Source: Avisuccinivibrio_A sp964651505 (GTDB lineage Bacteria > Pseudomonadota > Gammaproteobacteria > Enterobacterales > Succinivibrionaceae). From it: 16,548 bases of DNA. The notes beneath the pieces were generated by a model, which was given only the letters and a program-made list of their open reading frames with translations, was not told the origin of the DNA and did not search any database. The stretch covers positions 1 through 16,548 of the forward strand of contig CAZYXT010000053.1 in the NCBI GenBank assembly GCA_964651505.1, given 5' to 3'. Made by a program: the position numbers and the translations under genes. Below are positions 9,090 to 16,217 of this stretch, one piece after another (within the stretch, counting starts at the first letter, position 1; every line of letters begins with the position of its first letter).

Positions 9090-9786
9090 CCCACACCCCG
9101 TGACCCAGGCGATCGCCTCTTTCTTCAAACTTGGTAAGAGGCCGCCAGTCGGGGCGGGGCATAAATTTACCGTCGGGGGCAGCATTGACAAAGCCGTCGG
9201 AGGAAGAGAGGCACTCAAGCATCTGCTCTGCGTACTCCTGCCAATCGGTGGCCAGTCTGATCTGCCCTTTATCCTTGAGCAAAGGCTTGATAAGCTCGAT
9301 AAACTGCCTGTTGATTAATCTTCTTTTGTGATGGCGGGCCTTAGGCCAGGGATCGGGAAAGAAGATCTGCAAGATATCGATGCTCTGCTCTTTTATGGCA
9401 TGCTTTAAGATCAAAAAAGCATCATATTGAATGATGCGCACGTTGGAAAGCCCCTGCTCTTCTATGAGCATCAGGGCAGCCCCCACCCCGGGCGGATGCA
9501 CCTCGATGCCAAGATAATTGCTGCCTTGATCGGCTGCTGCCATCTGCACAAAGGAGCGGCCCATGCCAAAGCCGATTTCAACCGCCAAGGGCGCTTTGCG
9601 CCCGAAGATCTCCTCAAAATCAAGCGGCTGCTTGAGATTGTCTTGGTCGATGCTCACGATGTACTTGGGCCCCAGCCTTTGCAGGGCATCTTTTTGGGCA
9701 TTGGTGATGCGCCCCTGCCTTATCACGTAGGAGCGCACGTGTCTGTCTTCAAGATTGGCAGGCTTTTGATCTTGAGCATCTGTCAT
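9055..9786 (-). CDS. trmB: tRNA (guanine-N7-)-methyltransferase TrmB
   Basis: TrmB makes m7G46 in the variable loop of tRNA using SAM. The 243-aa product (E. coli 239) has the family N-terminal RSYVIRQGRIT, SAM-binding VEIGFGMGRSFV (residues 69-80), YLGIEVHPPGVGAAL, and the diagnostic PDPWPKARHHKRRL (144-157). The C-terminal TKFEERGDRLGHGVWDVVFER is also typical. The ATG overlaps the dapA stop as TGATG, a classic termination-reinitiation arrangement, and no separate ribosome binding site is evident. The 3' end overlaps amgK. The association with dapA and the MurNAc salvage genes is not explained by tRNA modification and probably reflects shared growth-linked transcription. Confidence 0.97.
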   Translation of the reverse strand: MTDAQDQKPANLEDRHVRSYVIRQGRITNAQKDALQRLGPKYIVSIDQDNLKQPLDFEEIFGRKAPLAVEIGFGMGRSFVQMAAADQGSNYLGIEVHPPGVGAALMLIEEQGLSNVRIIQYDAFLILKHAIKEQSIDILQIFFPDPWPKARHHKRRLINRQFIELIKPLLKDKGQIRLATDWQEYAEQMLECLSSSDGFVNAAPDGKFMPRPDWRPLTKFEERGDRLGHGVWDVVFERDAQQD

Positions 9787-10670
9787 CAGATAAGACCCAG
9801 GTTTTGCATCTCTTTTTTGATCTCAGTCTGCCATCTCTCCGACAGCGGCATGATGGGCAGGCGCGACTCGTTGCAGCACAGACCCAACAGGGAGGCTGCG
9901 TACTTGGCACCTGCAGGAGAAGGCTCCTTGAACATCAAAAGATGCAGATTCATGAGCTTATCTTGCAAGGCGCGGGCTTCTTCCCACTTGTTTTGCAAAG
10001 TCAAAGCCTGAACTTGCGAGACGAGCTTGGGGGCAACGTTGGCGGTCACCGAGATGCAGCCGCAGCCGCCTGCGGCGTTGTAGCTTACCTGAGTGGCATC
10101 TTCGCCTGAAAGCCAGGCAAAGTCTTGGCGCTTGATGAGCATGCGCTCGATCCAGGGGCGGGCCAGATCGCCTGTGGCATCCTTGATGCCTGCAATGCGC
10201 GGCAAATCGCAGGCCATCTTGGCCAAGGTCTCAGGCAGAATGTTGACCACGGCGCGGCCCGGGATGTTGTAGACGAAAATGGGCAGATCGGTATTGTCGT
10301 GCACGGCCTTAAAGTGGGCATACAAACCGTCCTGGCTTGGTTTGTTGTAATAGCCTGCCACGTGCAACAGGCCGTCGGCGCCTGCCTCTTGGGCCTCCTG
10401 CGAGTATTTGATGGCCTCGATGGTGTTGTTTGAGCCTGCCCCTGCCATGACCGGCACGCGGCCTGCGGCAATCTTGACGACCAGCTCCACCACTCTTAAG
10501 TGCTCATCGCCCGACAGTGTGGGGCTTTCGCCCGTGGTGCCGGTGGGCACGATGGCATTGGTGCCGTTTGCAATCTGAAATTCGACTATGCGCTCTAAGG
10601 CTTGTTCATCAACCTTGCCGTCTTTGAAGGGGGTGATTAAAGCCACTAACGAGCCGTGAAACTTGTGCAT
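9786..10670 (-). CDS. dapA: 4-hydroxy-tetrahydrodipicolinate synthase DapA
   Basis: DapA condenses pyruvate with L-aspartate semialdehyde, the first committed step to diaminopimelate and lysine. The 294-aa product (E. coli 292) has GTTGESPTL (residues 44-52), FVYNIPGRAVVN with Tyr134 and Arg139, and the Schiff-base Lys163 in GIKDATGD. The start MHKFHGSLVALITPF matches the family and has AAGGAAG seven bases upstream; an in-frame ATG at 10694 would add eight residues without such a site. It is the first gene of the five-gene leftward array and has its own candidate promoter. In E. coli dapA is linked to bamC instead, so the neighbourhood has been rearranged relative to that species. Confidence 0.97.
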   Translation of the reverse strand: MHKFHGSLVALITPFKDGKVDEQALERIVEFQIANGTNAIVPTGTTGESPTLSGDEHLRVVELVVKIAAGRVPVMAGAGSNNTIEAIKYSQEAQEAGADGLLHVAGYYNKPSQDGLYAHFKAVHDNTDLPIFVYNIPGRAVVNILPETLAKMACDLPRIAGIKDATGDLARPWIERMLIKRQDFAWLSGEDATQVSYNAAGGCGCISVTANVAPKLVSQVQALTLQNKWEEARALQDKLMNLHLLMFKEPSPAGAKYAASLLGLCCNESRLPIMPLSERWQTEIKKEMQNLGLI

Positions 10671-10730
10671 TGCGTCTTCCTTGGAACTTATCAACGATTA
10701 ATCAAACTGTCTTTGTCTTAATGCTGAGTA

Positions 10731-10739
10731 ATTGTAGCA
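10731..10739 (-). promoter_or_regulatory. Extended -10 promoter candidate for the dapA operon
   Basis: The minus strand reads TGCTACAAT (10739-10731), an extended -10 (TGn plus TACAAT). No good -35 is seen 16-18 bp upstream, which is common for extended -10 promoters. The predicted start is about 55 nt before the dapA ATG and lies just past the lysS terminator. Confidence 0.55.
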
Positions 10740-10751
10740 AATGCAGCGCCC

Positions 10752-10788
10752 AAAAATGCAGCCTGCCCCAAGATTGAGACAGGCATTT
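10752..10788 (-). terminator. Intrinsic terminator after lysS
   Basis: Four bases past the lysS stop, the minus strand forms GCCTGTC / GGCAGGC (one G-U pair), with flanking AAAT/ATTT complementarity broken by two unpaired bases. A run of five T follows. It separates prfB-lysS from the dapA operon. Confidence 0.65.
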
Positions 10789-10791
10789 GCG

Positions 10792-12297
10792 CTAATTGCG
10801 CTGAGGTCTTAAGGTGGGGAACAAAATGACGTCGCGAATGGTATGGCAGTTGGCAAACAGCATCACCGTGCGGTCGATGCCGATGCCCTCGCCTGCGGTG
10901 GGCGGCAACCCGTGCTCGAGAGCAGTGATGTAGTCCTCGTCATAGTACATGGCCTCATCGTCGCCATGCTTCTTTTGCTCGGCCTGCTGGCGGAAGCGCC
11001 CTGCCTGATCGTCAGGATCGTTTAGCTCGGAAAAGCCGTTGCCCATCTCGCGCCCGCCGATGAAAAACTCGAAGCGGTCGGTAAAATCGGGATCGCTGTC
11101 GCTGCGGCGGGCCAAAGGCGACACCACGGCAGGGTAAGAGGTAATGAAGGTTGGCTGCTGCAAATTGTGCTCGACCAGCTCCTCAAAGAGGGCATTGATG
11201 TAATGCCCGTGCTCCCACCCCTCTTTCATCTGACAATGAAGCTTTTGGCACCATTCTTTGGTCTTGCCCTCATCGCTCAGATCATCATGGGTGATGCCCT
11301 CTGAGTACTTGACGATGGCCTCCTTCATGGTCAGCCTGTCAAAAGGCTTGGCAAAATCGATGTCAAGCCCCTCCTCGCCCTCTTTGCCGTAATGAATCTT
11401 GGTGGTGCCCAAGACATTAAGCGCCATGGAGCGGAACAAGTCTTCGGTAAAGTCGATGAGATCTTGGTAATCGTGATAGGCCATGTAGAACTCAATCATG
11501 GTGAACTCGGGATTGTGGCGCACGTCAATGCCCTCGTTTCTGAAATTGCGATTGATCTCATAGACCTTTTCAAAGCCGCCTGCCACCAGGCGCTTTAAGA
11601 AGAGCTCAGGGGCAATGCGCAAATACATGTCCATGTCCAAGGCATTGTGATGGGTCACGAAAGGCTTGGCATTGGCGCCTCCCGGGATCACATGCATCAT
11701 GGGGGTTTCCACTTCCATGAAGTGATGGCTGTCCATGTAGGAGCGGATAAAGGAGATGATCTTGGATCTTATTTCAAAGGTGCGGCGCGACTCTTCGTTG
11801 GCAATCAGGTCCAAATAGCGCTGACGGCAGCGGACCTCCTGATCGGTTAAGCCCTTGTACTTTTCAGGCAGCGGCCGCAGGGCCTTGACCAAGAGGCGCA
11901 AAGAGGTGACATGCAGCGTAAGCTCCCCGGTCTTGGTTTTAAAGGCATAGCCCTCAACCCCGATGATGTCCCCCAAATCAAGCTTTTTGAAAAGCTCCTG
12001 GTATTGCCCCTCGGGCAGGCTGTCGCGGGTGACGTAGATTTGGATCCTGCCTCCGACATCCTGCAAGGTGGCAAAGGAGGCCTTGCCCATGATGCGGCGG
12101 GTCATGATGCGCCCTGCCATGGTGTAATGGTGCTTGTCCCCCTCCAAGGCATCCGCATCAAGATGACCGCACTGCTCGATGATATTTTTGGAGACGGCGT
12201 TGCGGTGAAAGTCGTTGGGATAGGCCTGCCCCTGAGCGCGCAGCTCTTCAAGCTTGCGGCGGCGCTCCTGCATTTGAGTGTTTAAATCGTTTTCCAT
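10792..12297 (-). CDS. lysS: Lysyl-tRNA synthetase (class II) LysS
   Basis: LysS charges tRNA-Lys. The product is about 501 aa (E. coli 505). It has an N-terminal OB-fold anticodon-binding domain (about 55-150, with MTRRIMGKASFATLQDVGG), class II motif 1 FMEVETPMMHVIPGGA (about 193-208), motif 2 NFRNEGIDVRHNPEFTM (about 251-267), and motif 3 GIDRTVMLF (about 473-481). The 5' end has three tandem in-frame ATG codons (12303, 12300, 12297). The only Shine-Dalgarno-like GGA abuts the first, so the third has the best spacing (six bases) and was chosen; the difference is two residues. The gene starts a few bases after the prfB stop, the same prfB-lysS operon as in E. coli, and ends at an intrinsic terminator. 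Confidence 0.97.
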   Translation of the reverse strand: MENDLNTQMQERRRKLEELRAQGQAYPNDFHRNAVSKNIIEQCGHLDADALEGDKHHYTMAGRIMTRRIMGKASFATLQDVGGRIQIYVTRDSLPEGQYQELFKKLDLGDIIGVEGYAFKTKTGELTLHVTSLRLLVKALRPLPEKYKGLTDQEVRCRQRYLDLIANEESRRTFEIRSKIISFIRSYMDSHHFMEVETPMMHVIPGGANAKPFVTHHNALDMDMYLRIAPELFLKRLVAGGFEKVYEINRNFRNEGIDVRHNPEFTMIEFYMAYHDYQDLIDFTEDLFRSMALNVLGTTKIHYGKEGEEGLDIDFAKPFDRLTMKEAIVKYSEGITHDDLSDEGKTKEWCQKLHCQMKEGWEHGHYINALFEELVEHNLQQPTFITSYPAVVSPLARRSDSDPDFTDRFEFFIGGREMGNGFSELNDPDDQAGRFRQQAEQKKHGDDEAMYYDEDYITALEHGLPPTAGEGIGIDRTVMLFANCHTIRDVILFPTLRPQRN

Positions 12298-12310
12298 CAT
12301 CATTCCAAAG

Positions 12311-13406
12311 TTACAGGCCGCTTTTGAGGGCAGCCTCGATAAATTCGTCCAAATCGCCGTTGAGCACTTTTTGCGTGTCGCGGCTTTCCATCCCGGTTCT
12401 CAGATCTTTGATCCTCGCGTCATCAAGCACATATGAGCGGATCTGAGAGCCCCAGCCGATGTCGGACTTGCTGTCCTCCAGGGCCTGTTTTTGCTCCTGC
12501 TGTTTTCTAAGCTCCATCTCGTACAAACGCGCCTTAAGCTGCTTTAAGGCGGTCTGGCGGTTGCTCAGCTGGGAGCGCTCGTTTTGACAGGTCACCACGA
12601 TGCCCGTGGGCACATGGGTAATGCGCACGGCCGACTCGGTCTTGTTGATGTGCTGGCCGCCTGCGCCCGAGGAGCGAAACACGTCCACCCGCAAATCGGC
12701 AGGATTGATGTCAATTTGAATGGACTCGTCGATTTCAGGATAGGCAAAAGCCGAGCAAAAGGAAGTATGCCGGCGGTGATTGGAGTCAAAAGGGGATTTG
12801 CGCACCAGCCTGTGCACGCCGGTTTCGGTTTTAAACCAGCCGTAGGCATGAGGGCCTGAAAATTTTAAGGTTGCCCCCTTGATGCCTGCTTCTTCGCCTT
12901 CGGTCACATCGATGATCTCGACCTTAAAATCATGCTTTTCGCCAAATTTGACGTACATGCGCATGACCATTTCGGCCCAGTCCTGAGCTTCGGTGCCGCC
13001 TGAGCCTGACTGAATGTCCAAATAACAGTCGGCATCATCGTGGGGGCCGCAGAACATGCGCTCAAGCTCAAGGGCCGTCAGCTCCTGCTCCAAGGCAAGG
13101 GCCTGCTCCATCGCCTCTTGCAGCGATGCCTCGTCGTTTTCTTCTTTGGCCAGCTCTTGAAGCATCAAAACATCGTCAAAGCCCCTCTCCAATTTGTCAA
13201 AGGCTTGGATCTTTTCGCTTAAAAGCTGCTTTTCTCTGCCCAAGGCCTGGGCTTTGCCCGGGTCGTCCCATAACTTGGGATCTTGCAGGAGTCCTTCGAC
13301 CTCCTCTAAACGCTCTTGCTTGCCCTGCAGGTCAAAGATACCCCCTCAGCGCCTGCGAGCGCTCGCGCAACTCCTTGATTTTGGGTTGTAATTCTATGGT
13401 TTCCAA
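12311..13406 (-). CDS. prfB: Peptide chain release factor RF2, made by programmed +1 frameshift, TTG start
   Basis: RF2 reads UGA and UAA stop codons. The full product is 364 aa (E. coli 365). Codons 1-24 run from TTG 13406 to CTT 13337-13335, then meet in-frame TGA (13334-13332); translation must slip +1 to GAC (13333-13331) and continue for 340 codons. The zero-frame peptide ends ERSQALRGYL and the shifted frame continues with DLQGKQERLEEV, both clearly homologous to E. coli RF2. The stop-recognition tripeptide SPF is at 204-206 and the catalytic GGQ at 249-251. TTG is the only plausible start: a TGA lies two codons upstream in frame, and GAAGGTGA sits at proper spacing. A predictor ignoring recoding would give only the 310-aa piece from 13243. 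It is followed by lysS. Confidence 0.96.
13331..13346 (-). promoter_or_regulatory. RF2 programmed +1 frameshift site (autoregulation)
   Basis: The minus strand reads AGGGGGTATCTTTGAC (13346-13331). It has an internal Shine-Dalgarno-like AGGGGG three bases before the slippery CTT and the in-frame TGA followed by C. This 16-nt string is the same as I recall for E. coli prfB. Low RF2 favours the slip, high RF2 favours termination, giving negative feedback (established for the family). Confidence 0.96.
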
Positions 13407-13436
13407 GTGTCACCTTCGCTAATCTGACTGTATTCT

Positions 13437-13455
13437 GAGCGAGGGTCTGCCTCGC
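13437..13455 (-). other. Small stem-loop in the prfB leader
   Basis: On the minus strand GCGAGG and CCTCGC form a 6-bp stem with a short loop (CAGAC), between the prfB -10 box and its TTG start. It could affect leader folding; no function is known to me. Confidence 0.35.
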
Positions 13456-13464
13456 GGTCGCAAA

Positions 13465-13473
13465 ATTATAGCA
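13465..13473 (-). promoter_or_regulatory. Extended -10 promoter of prfB-lysS
   Basis: The minus strand reads TGCTATAAT (13473-13465), a perfect -10 with the TGn extension. The -35 is weak. The predicted transcript has a leader of about 50 nt before the TTG start. It is divergent from the nadC promoter. Confidence 0.65.
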
Positions 13474-13517
13474 AACCGCGCTGCAAAACAGCAGGAGATA
13501 TTAGGGCAAACCAAAAG

Positions 13518-13526
13518 TGTTATAAT
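13518..13526 (+). promoter_or_regulatory. Extended -10 promoter of nadC
   Basis: TGTTATAAT (13518-13526) is a perfect -10 with TGn extension; the -35 region is poor. The predicted start is near 13533, about 30 nt before the ATG and inside a 10-bp palindrome. Confidence 0.65.
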
Positions 13527-13530
13527 TTTT

Positions 13531-13540
13531 GGCACGTGCC
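13531..13540. promoter_or_regulatory. Palindrome GGCACGTGCC at the nadC transcription start, possible operator
   Basis: A perfect 10-bp palindrome lies 4 bp after the nadC -10 box, spanning the predicted +1. That is a typical place for a repressor site. I do not recognise it as a known NAD-regulator operator (NadR, NrtR, NiaR), so the call rests on symmetry and position only. Confidence 0.35.
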
Positions 13541-13564
13541 TAAGGTTATTTTAAGGAAGATATC

Positions 13565-14425
13565 ATGCTCAAAGATGATATTGTCAGCAACGTCAAAGCT
13601 GCCCTGCAAGAAGATTTGGGCGGCAGCGTGACGCCTCAAAACGACGTCACTTCCCAACTGATCCCCGCCTCCAAAAAAGCAGTCGCTGCCGTGATCACGC
13701 GCGAGGGCGGCATTTTTTGCGGCAAAGAGTGGGTAAGCGAGATCTTCGCGCAGCTTGACCCCGACGTCAAAATTACCTGGTCTGTCGATGATGGCGACAA
13801 AATAAATCCCGGGCAGGAATTGTGCCGCTTTGAGGGCAAAGCCCGCAGCCTGCTTACGGCCGAGCGCACCGTGCTCAATTTCATTCAGACTCTGTCGGGC
13901 GTGGCCACGCAGGTGCATGAGTTCGCAACTGCCATGGCAGGCACTTCCTGCAAGCTCTTGGACACCCGCAAAACCATCCCGGGACTGCGCGCGGCCTTAA
14001 AGCATGCAGTAAAGTGCGGCGGCGGCACCAACCACCGGGCGGGCCTGTTTGACATGTATTTAATCAAGGACAATCACATCGCAGAGTGCGGCTCGATAGC
14101 AGATGCCGTGCAGAAGGCCCGTCAAGAGCATCCGCAGCTTAAGGTTGAGGTTGAGGTTGAAAATCTTGAGCAGCTAAAAGAGGCTTTGAAGGCCAAGCCC
14201 GACATCATCATGCTTGATAACTTTGATTATCATGATATAGAGGAGGCCGTGCGCATCACCGATCACTCAGCCAAGCTTGAAATCTCGGGCAATGTCACCA
14301 TCGAAACTTTGGCAAGGTTCGCATCCTGCGGCATCGATTACATTTCGGTGGGGGCCCTGACCAAGAACATCAAGGCCTTGGACTTGTCCATGCGCTTTTT
14401 AAAAGAAGAAAAGACTGACTCTTAA
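13565..14425 (+). CDS. nadC: Nicotinate-nucleotide pyrophosphorylase (carboxylating) NadC
   Basis: NadC converts quinolinate and PRPP to nicotinate mononucleotide, CO2 and PPi in de novo NAD synthesis. The 286-aa product (E. coli 297) has ERTVLNFIQTLSGVAT (100-115), the active-site TRKTIPGLR (134-142), CGGGTNHRAGLFD (151-163), and IKDNHI (167-172). The later VEVEVEN, IIMLDNF, EISGNV and DYISVGALT strands of the phosphoribosyltransferase barrel are also visible. The ATG has AAGGA seven to eight bases upstream. It is transcribed alone from a promoter divergent to prfB. A T-rich stretch (14439-14446) lies shortly after the stop, but no strong stem precedes it. nadA and nadB are not in the window. 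Confidence 0.97.
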   Translation: MLKDDIVSNVKAALQEDLGGSVTPQNDVTSQLIPASKKAVAAVITREGGIFCGKEWVSEIFAQLDPDVKITWSVDDGDKINPGQELCRFEGKARSLLTAERTVLNFIQTLSGVATQVHEFATAMAGTSCKLLDTRKTIPGLRAALKHAVKCGGGTNHRAGLFDMYLIKDNHIAECGSIADAVQKARQEHPQLKVEVEVENLEQLKEALKAKPDIIMLDNFDYHDIEEAVRITDHSAKLEISGNVTIETLARFASCGIDYISVGALTKNIKALDLSMRFLKEEKTDS

Positions 14426-14481
14426 GCCGATTGCGCCTCTTTTTTTAATTTTCTTCAATTAATCTCCATTACTTTCCTCTT

Positions 14482-14504
14482 ATCCCGGGGCTCTCCCCCG
14501 GGAT
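14482..14504. terminator. Strong hairpin between convergent nadC and yjbQ
   Basis: ATCCCGGGG (14482-14490) and CCCCGGGAT (14496-14504) form a perfect 9-bp, very stable stem with a 5-nt loop. It lies 57 nt past the nadC stop and 8 nt past the yjbQ stop. Neither side has an immediate U-tract. A shared stop or 3'-protecting structure for both genes is the likeliest role. Confidence 0.5.
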
Positions 14505-14511
14505 GCAAAAA

Positions 14512-14943
14512 TTACCCTCTGACCCCCGTCAACAGCGCCGCCATGCTGCGAGTGCCGCCAAAGCTTCGATGCTCGCCCAAATAAACAGCCTGCCAGGTGC
14601 CAAGCACCAGGCGTCCCCTTTGCACCTGCAAAACAAGACTGTGTCCCAACAAAGAGGAGAGAATATGGGCGGTCATGTCATCGTCCCCTTCGAGCACATG
14701 GTTAAAGTACGGGGCGCCGTCCGGCACGGTCCTTTTGAAAAAATTGAACATGTCGGTGCGCACATCGGGATCGGCCGACTCGTTTAAGGTGAGGGATGCC
14801 GAGGTGTGCAAAAGATTAAGCTGCAGCACTCCGTGCTCAACCTCCTCAAGCTCGGGCAGCGCGTGCACGATGTCGGGGGTGATGATGTGAAAACCGCGGG
14901 AGCGGGGTTTTAGGTCGATGATTTTCTGCACGATAAAATCCAC
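14512..14943 (-). CDS. yjbQ: YjbQ family protein (UPF0047, thiamine phosphate synthase-like)
   Basis: The 143-aa product matches the YjbQ/UPF0047 family (E. coli 138 aa). It has SRGFHIITPDI near the N-terminus, LLHTSASLTLNES with His46, and the acidic EGDDDMTAHI with His93. The C-terminal GTWQAVYLGEHRSFGG contains the conserved Glu-His-Arg at 124-126. Some homologues show weak thiamine-phosphate synthase activity, but the physiological role is unsettled. The start codon is GTG at 14943, supported by AAGGAG eight bases upstream and by alignment with the family N-terminus. It is downstream of alr with a 35-bp gap, probably co-transcribed. Start and family are secure; function is not. Confidence 0.94.
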   Translation of the reverse strand: MDFIVQKIIDLKPRSRGFHIITPDIVHALPELEEVEHGVLQLNLLHTSASLTLNESADPDVRTDMFNFFKRTVPDGAPYFNHVLEGDDDMTAHILSSLLGHSLVLQVQRGRLVLGTWQAVYLGEHRSFGGTRSMAALLTGVRG

Positions 14944-14978
14944 GGCACAGTCTCCTTATTTAAGCTCTTTAAAATGCG

Positions 14979-16076
14979 CTACTGCGTGATCTCAACATCC
15001 ACCCTGGGCATGATATGGCACAAAAGCTCGTAGGGGATGGTGTTGCACAAGGCGGCCACCTTTTCGACGGGCACCTCTTTGCCCCACAGCACTGCCTCGT
15101 CGCCCGCCTGCTCTTGCCCCTCGGGCCCCAAATTTACAAACATCATGTCCATGCACACATGCCCTGCGCTCTGTACGAGGCGGCCCGTGCCATCCTTGCG
15201 CCTGATATACACCGGGGTGCCTGAGGGGGCGCAGCGCGGATAGCCGTCCCCGTAGCCTACCGCCACGATGGCAATCTTGGTGTCATAGGGGGCCTGCCAG
15301 GCAGCCCCGTAACCTACCTTGGCGCCTTTTTTGACCTTGCGCACGGCAATGATGGTGCTGTGCAGCGTCATGACAGGCTCCAAGCCAAAATCGGCCCCGA
15401 TTTGGTTTTCCAAAGGGGAGATCCCATAGAGGATGATCCCGGGGCGCACCCAGGCCGTATGGGTCTTGGGCCACAACAGAATGCCTGCCGAGTTGGCAAG
15501 GCACAGATCGCCTTGAAAGTCTTTGGCGACCTTAAAAAAGCAGTCTATCTGCTCTTTATTGTAGTCAAACTCGGAGGGGGTGTCGGCCACGCTCAGATGG
15601 GAAATGAGCCCCAAAGGCTTGCACACGTTGGGGCATTGCTCCAAGCGCGCCTTGATGATCGGCACTTCCTCGGGGGAGGCTCCGAGTCTGTGCATGCCGA
15701 TGTCAATTTTCAACCAGCACCTAAGGGGCTCGGGGAGCACGGCCTTTTCGATGTCTTCAACCTGCGCCATATCGTGGACGGCCATGTAAAAGCCGTTTTG
15801 GGCAATCACGGGCAGATCTTCTTTGTTTAAAAATCCCTCAAGCAGGACGACGGGCTTGGCCACGCCGTTTGAGCGCAAGGTCAAGGCCTCCTCGAGTCTT
15901 GCCACCGCAAAGGCATCGGCATAGTCGTCCAGGGCCCGCGCCGCAGTCACCAGGCCGTGGCCGTAGGCATTAGCCTTGACCACCGCGATGATCTTGGAGG
16001 ATGGCACCAGGTTTTTGATGACCTTGGCATTGTGCACCAAGGCTTTAAGATCGATCTTTACGCTGACTGCTTTCAC
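14979..16076 (-). CDS. alr: Alanine racemase
   Basis: Alanine racemase makes D-alanine for peptidoglycan using PLP. The 365-aa product (E. coli Alr about 359) has the PLP lysine Lys34 in AVVKANAYGHG, and MHRLG with Arg130. SHLSVAD follows, then VRPGIILYGISPLE, the second catalytic residue Tyr256 in VGYGAAW, GYGDGYPRCAPSGTPV, and GHVCMDMMFV. The start codon is GTG at 16076 with AAGGA six bases upstream; a stop codon lies four codons upstream in frame, so no ATG start is possible. Similarity to both E. coli alanine racemases (alr, dadX) is expected; no catabolic partner (dadA) is near, so the biosynthetic alr is the better call. yjbQ follows. Confidence 0.96.
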   Translation of the reverse strand: MKAVSVKIDLKALVHNAKVIKNLVPSSKIIAVVKANAYGHGLVTAARALDDYADAFAVARLEEALTLRSNGVAKPVVLLEGFLNKEDLPVIAQNGFYMAVHDMAQVEDIEKAVLPEPLRCWLKIDIGMHRLGASPEEVPIIKARLEQCPNVCKPLGLISHLSVADTPSEFDYNKEQIDCFFKVAKDFQGDLCLANSAGILLWPKTHTAWVRPGIILYGISPLENQIGADFGLEPVMTLHSTIIAVRKVKKGAKVGYGAAWQAPYDTKIAIVAVGYGDGYPRCAPSGTPVYIRRKDGTGRLVQSAGHVCMDMMFVNLGPEGQEQAGDEAVLWGKEVPVEKVAALCNTIPYELLCHIMPRVDVEITQ

Positions 16077-16118
16077 CTTGCATCCTTACAGGACTGAGCC
16101 TTGATTAAAAACTTAAGC

Positions 16119-16217
16119 ATTTAAACCTCGACTTTTTGGGATTTAAATCCCCGATCAAATCCCCTTCCGGCAAGGGGTTGAACGAATTTTCTTAACCTAA
16201 AAGTCGAGGTATTAAAT
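16119..16217. repeat. Roughly 100-bp nested palindromic element between the Sel1 gene and alr
   Basis: The outer arms ACCTCGACTTTT (16125-16136) and AAAAGTCGAGGT (16199-16210) are a perfect 12-bp inverted repeat. They extend by ATTTAA / TTAAAT across one bulged A to about 18 bp. Inside are a perfect 14-bp palindrome GGGATTTAAATCCC (16138-16151) and a hairpin CCCCTT-CCGGC-AAGGGG (16161-16177) with flanking TCAA/TTGA. The right arm overlaps the TAA of the Sel1-repeat gene. On the minus strand a T-run (16110-16106) follows about ten bases after the outer arm, so it could terminate that gene. A repetitive extragenic or MITE-like element is an alternative. Confidence 0.6.

Noticed and set aside
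9090..9218. Upstream extension of the amgK frame
   Set aside because: It lies entirely within trmB in another frame, and its sequence has no counterpart in AmgK proteins.
12311..13243. A 310-aa RF2 starting at TTG 13243
   Set aside because: The homologous N-terminal residues are encoded upstream across a classic frameshift site, so the short frame is an artefact of ignoring recoding.
13332..13334. The in-frame TGA of prfB as a pseudogene mutation
   Set aside because: Its context matches the functional RF2 recoding signal and both flanking frames are conserved.
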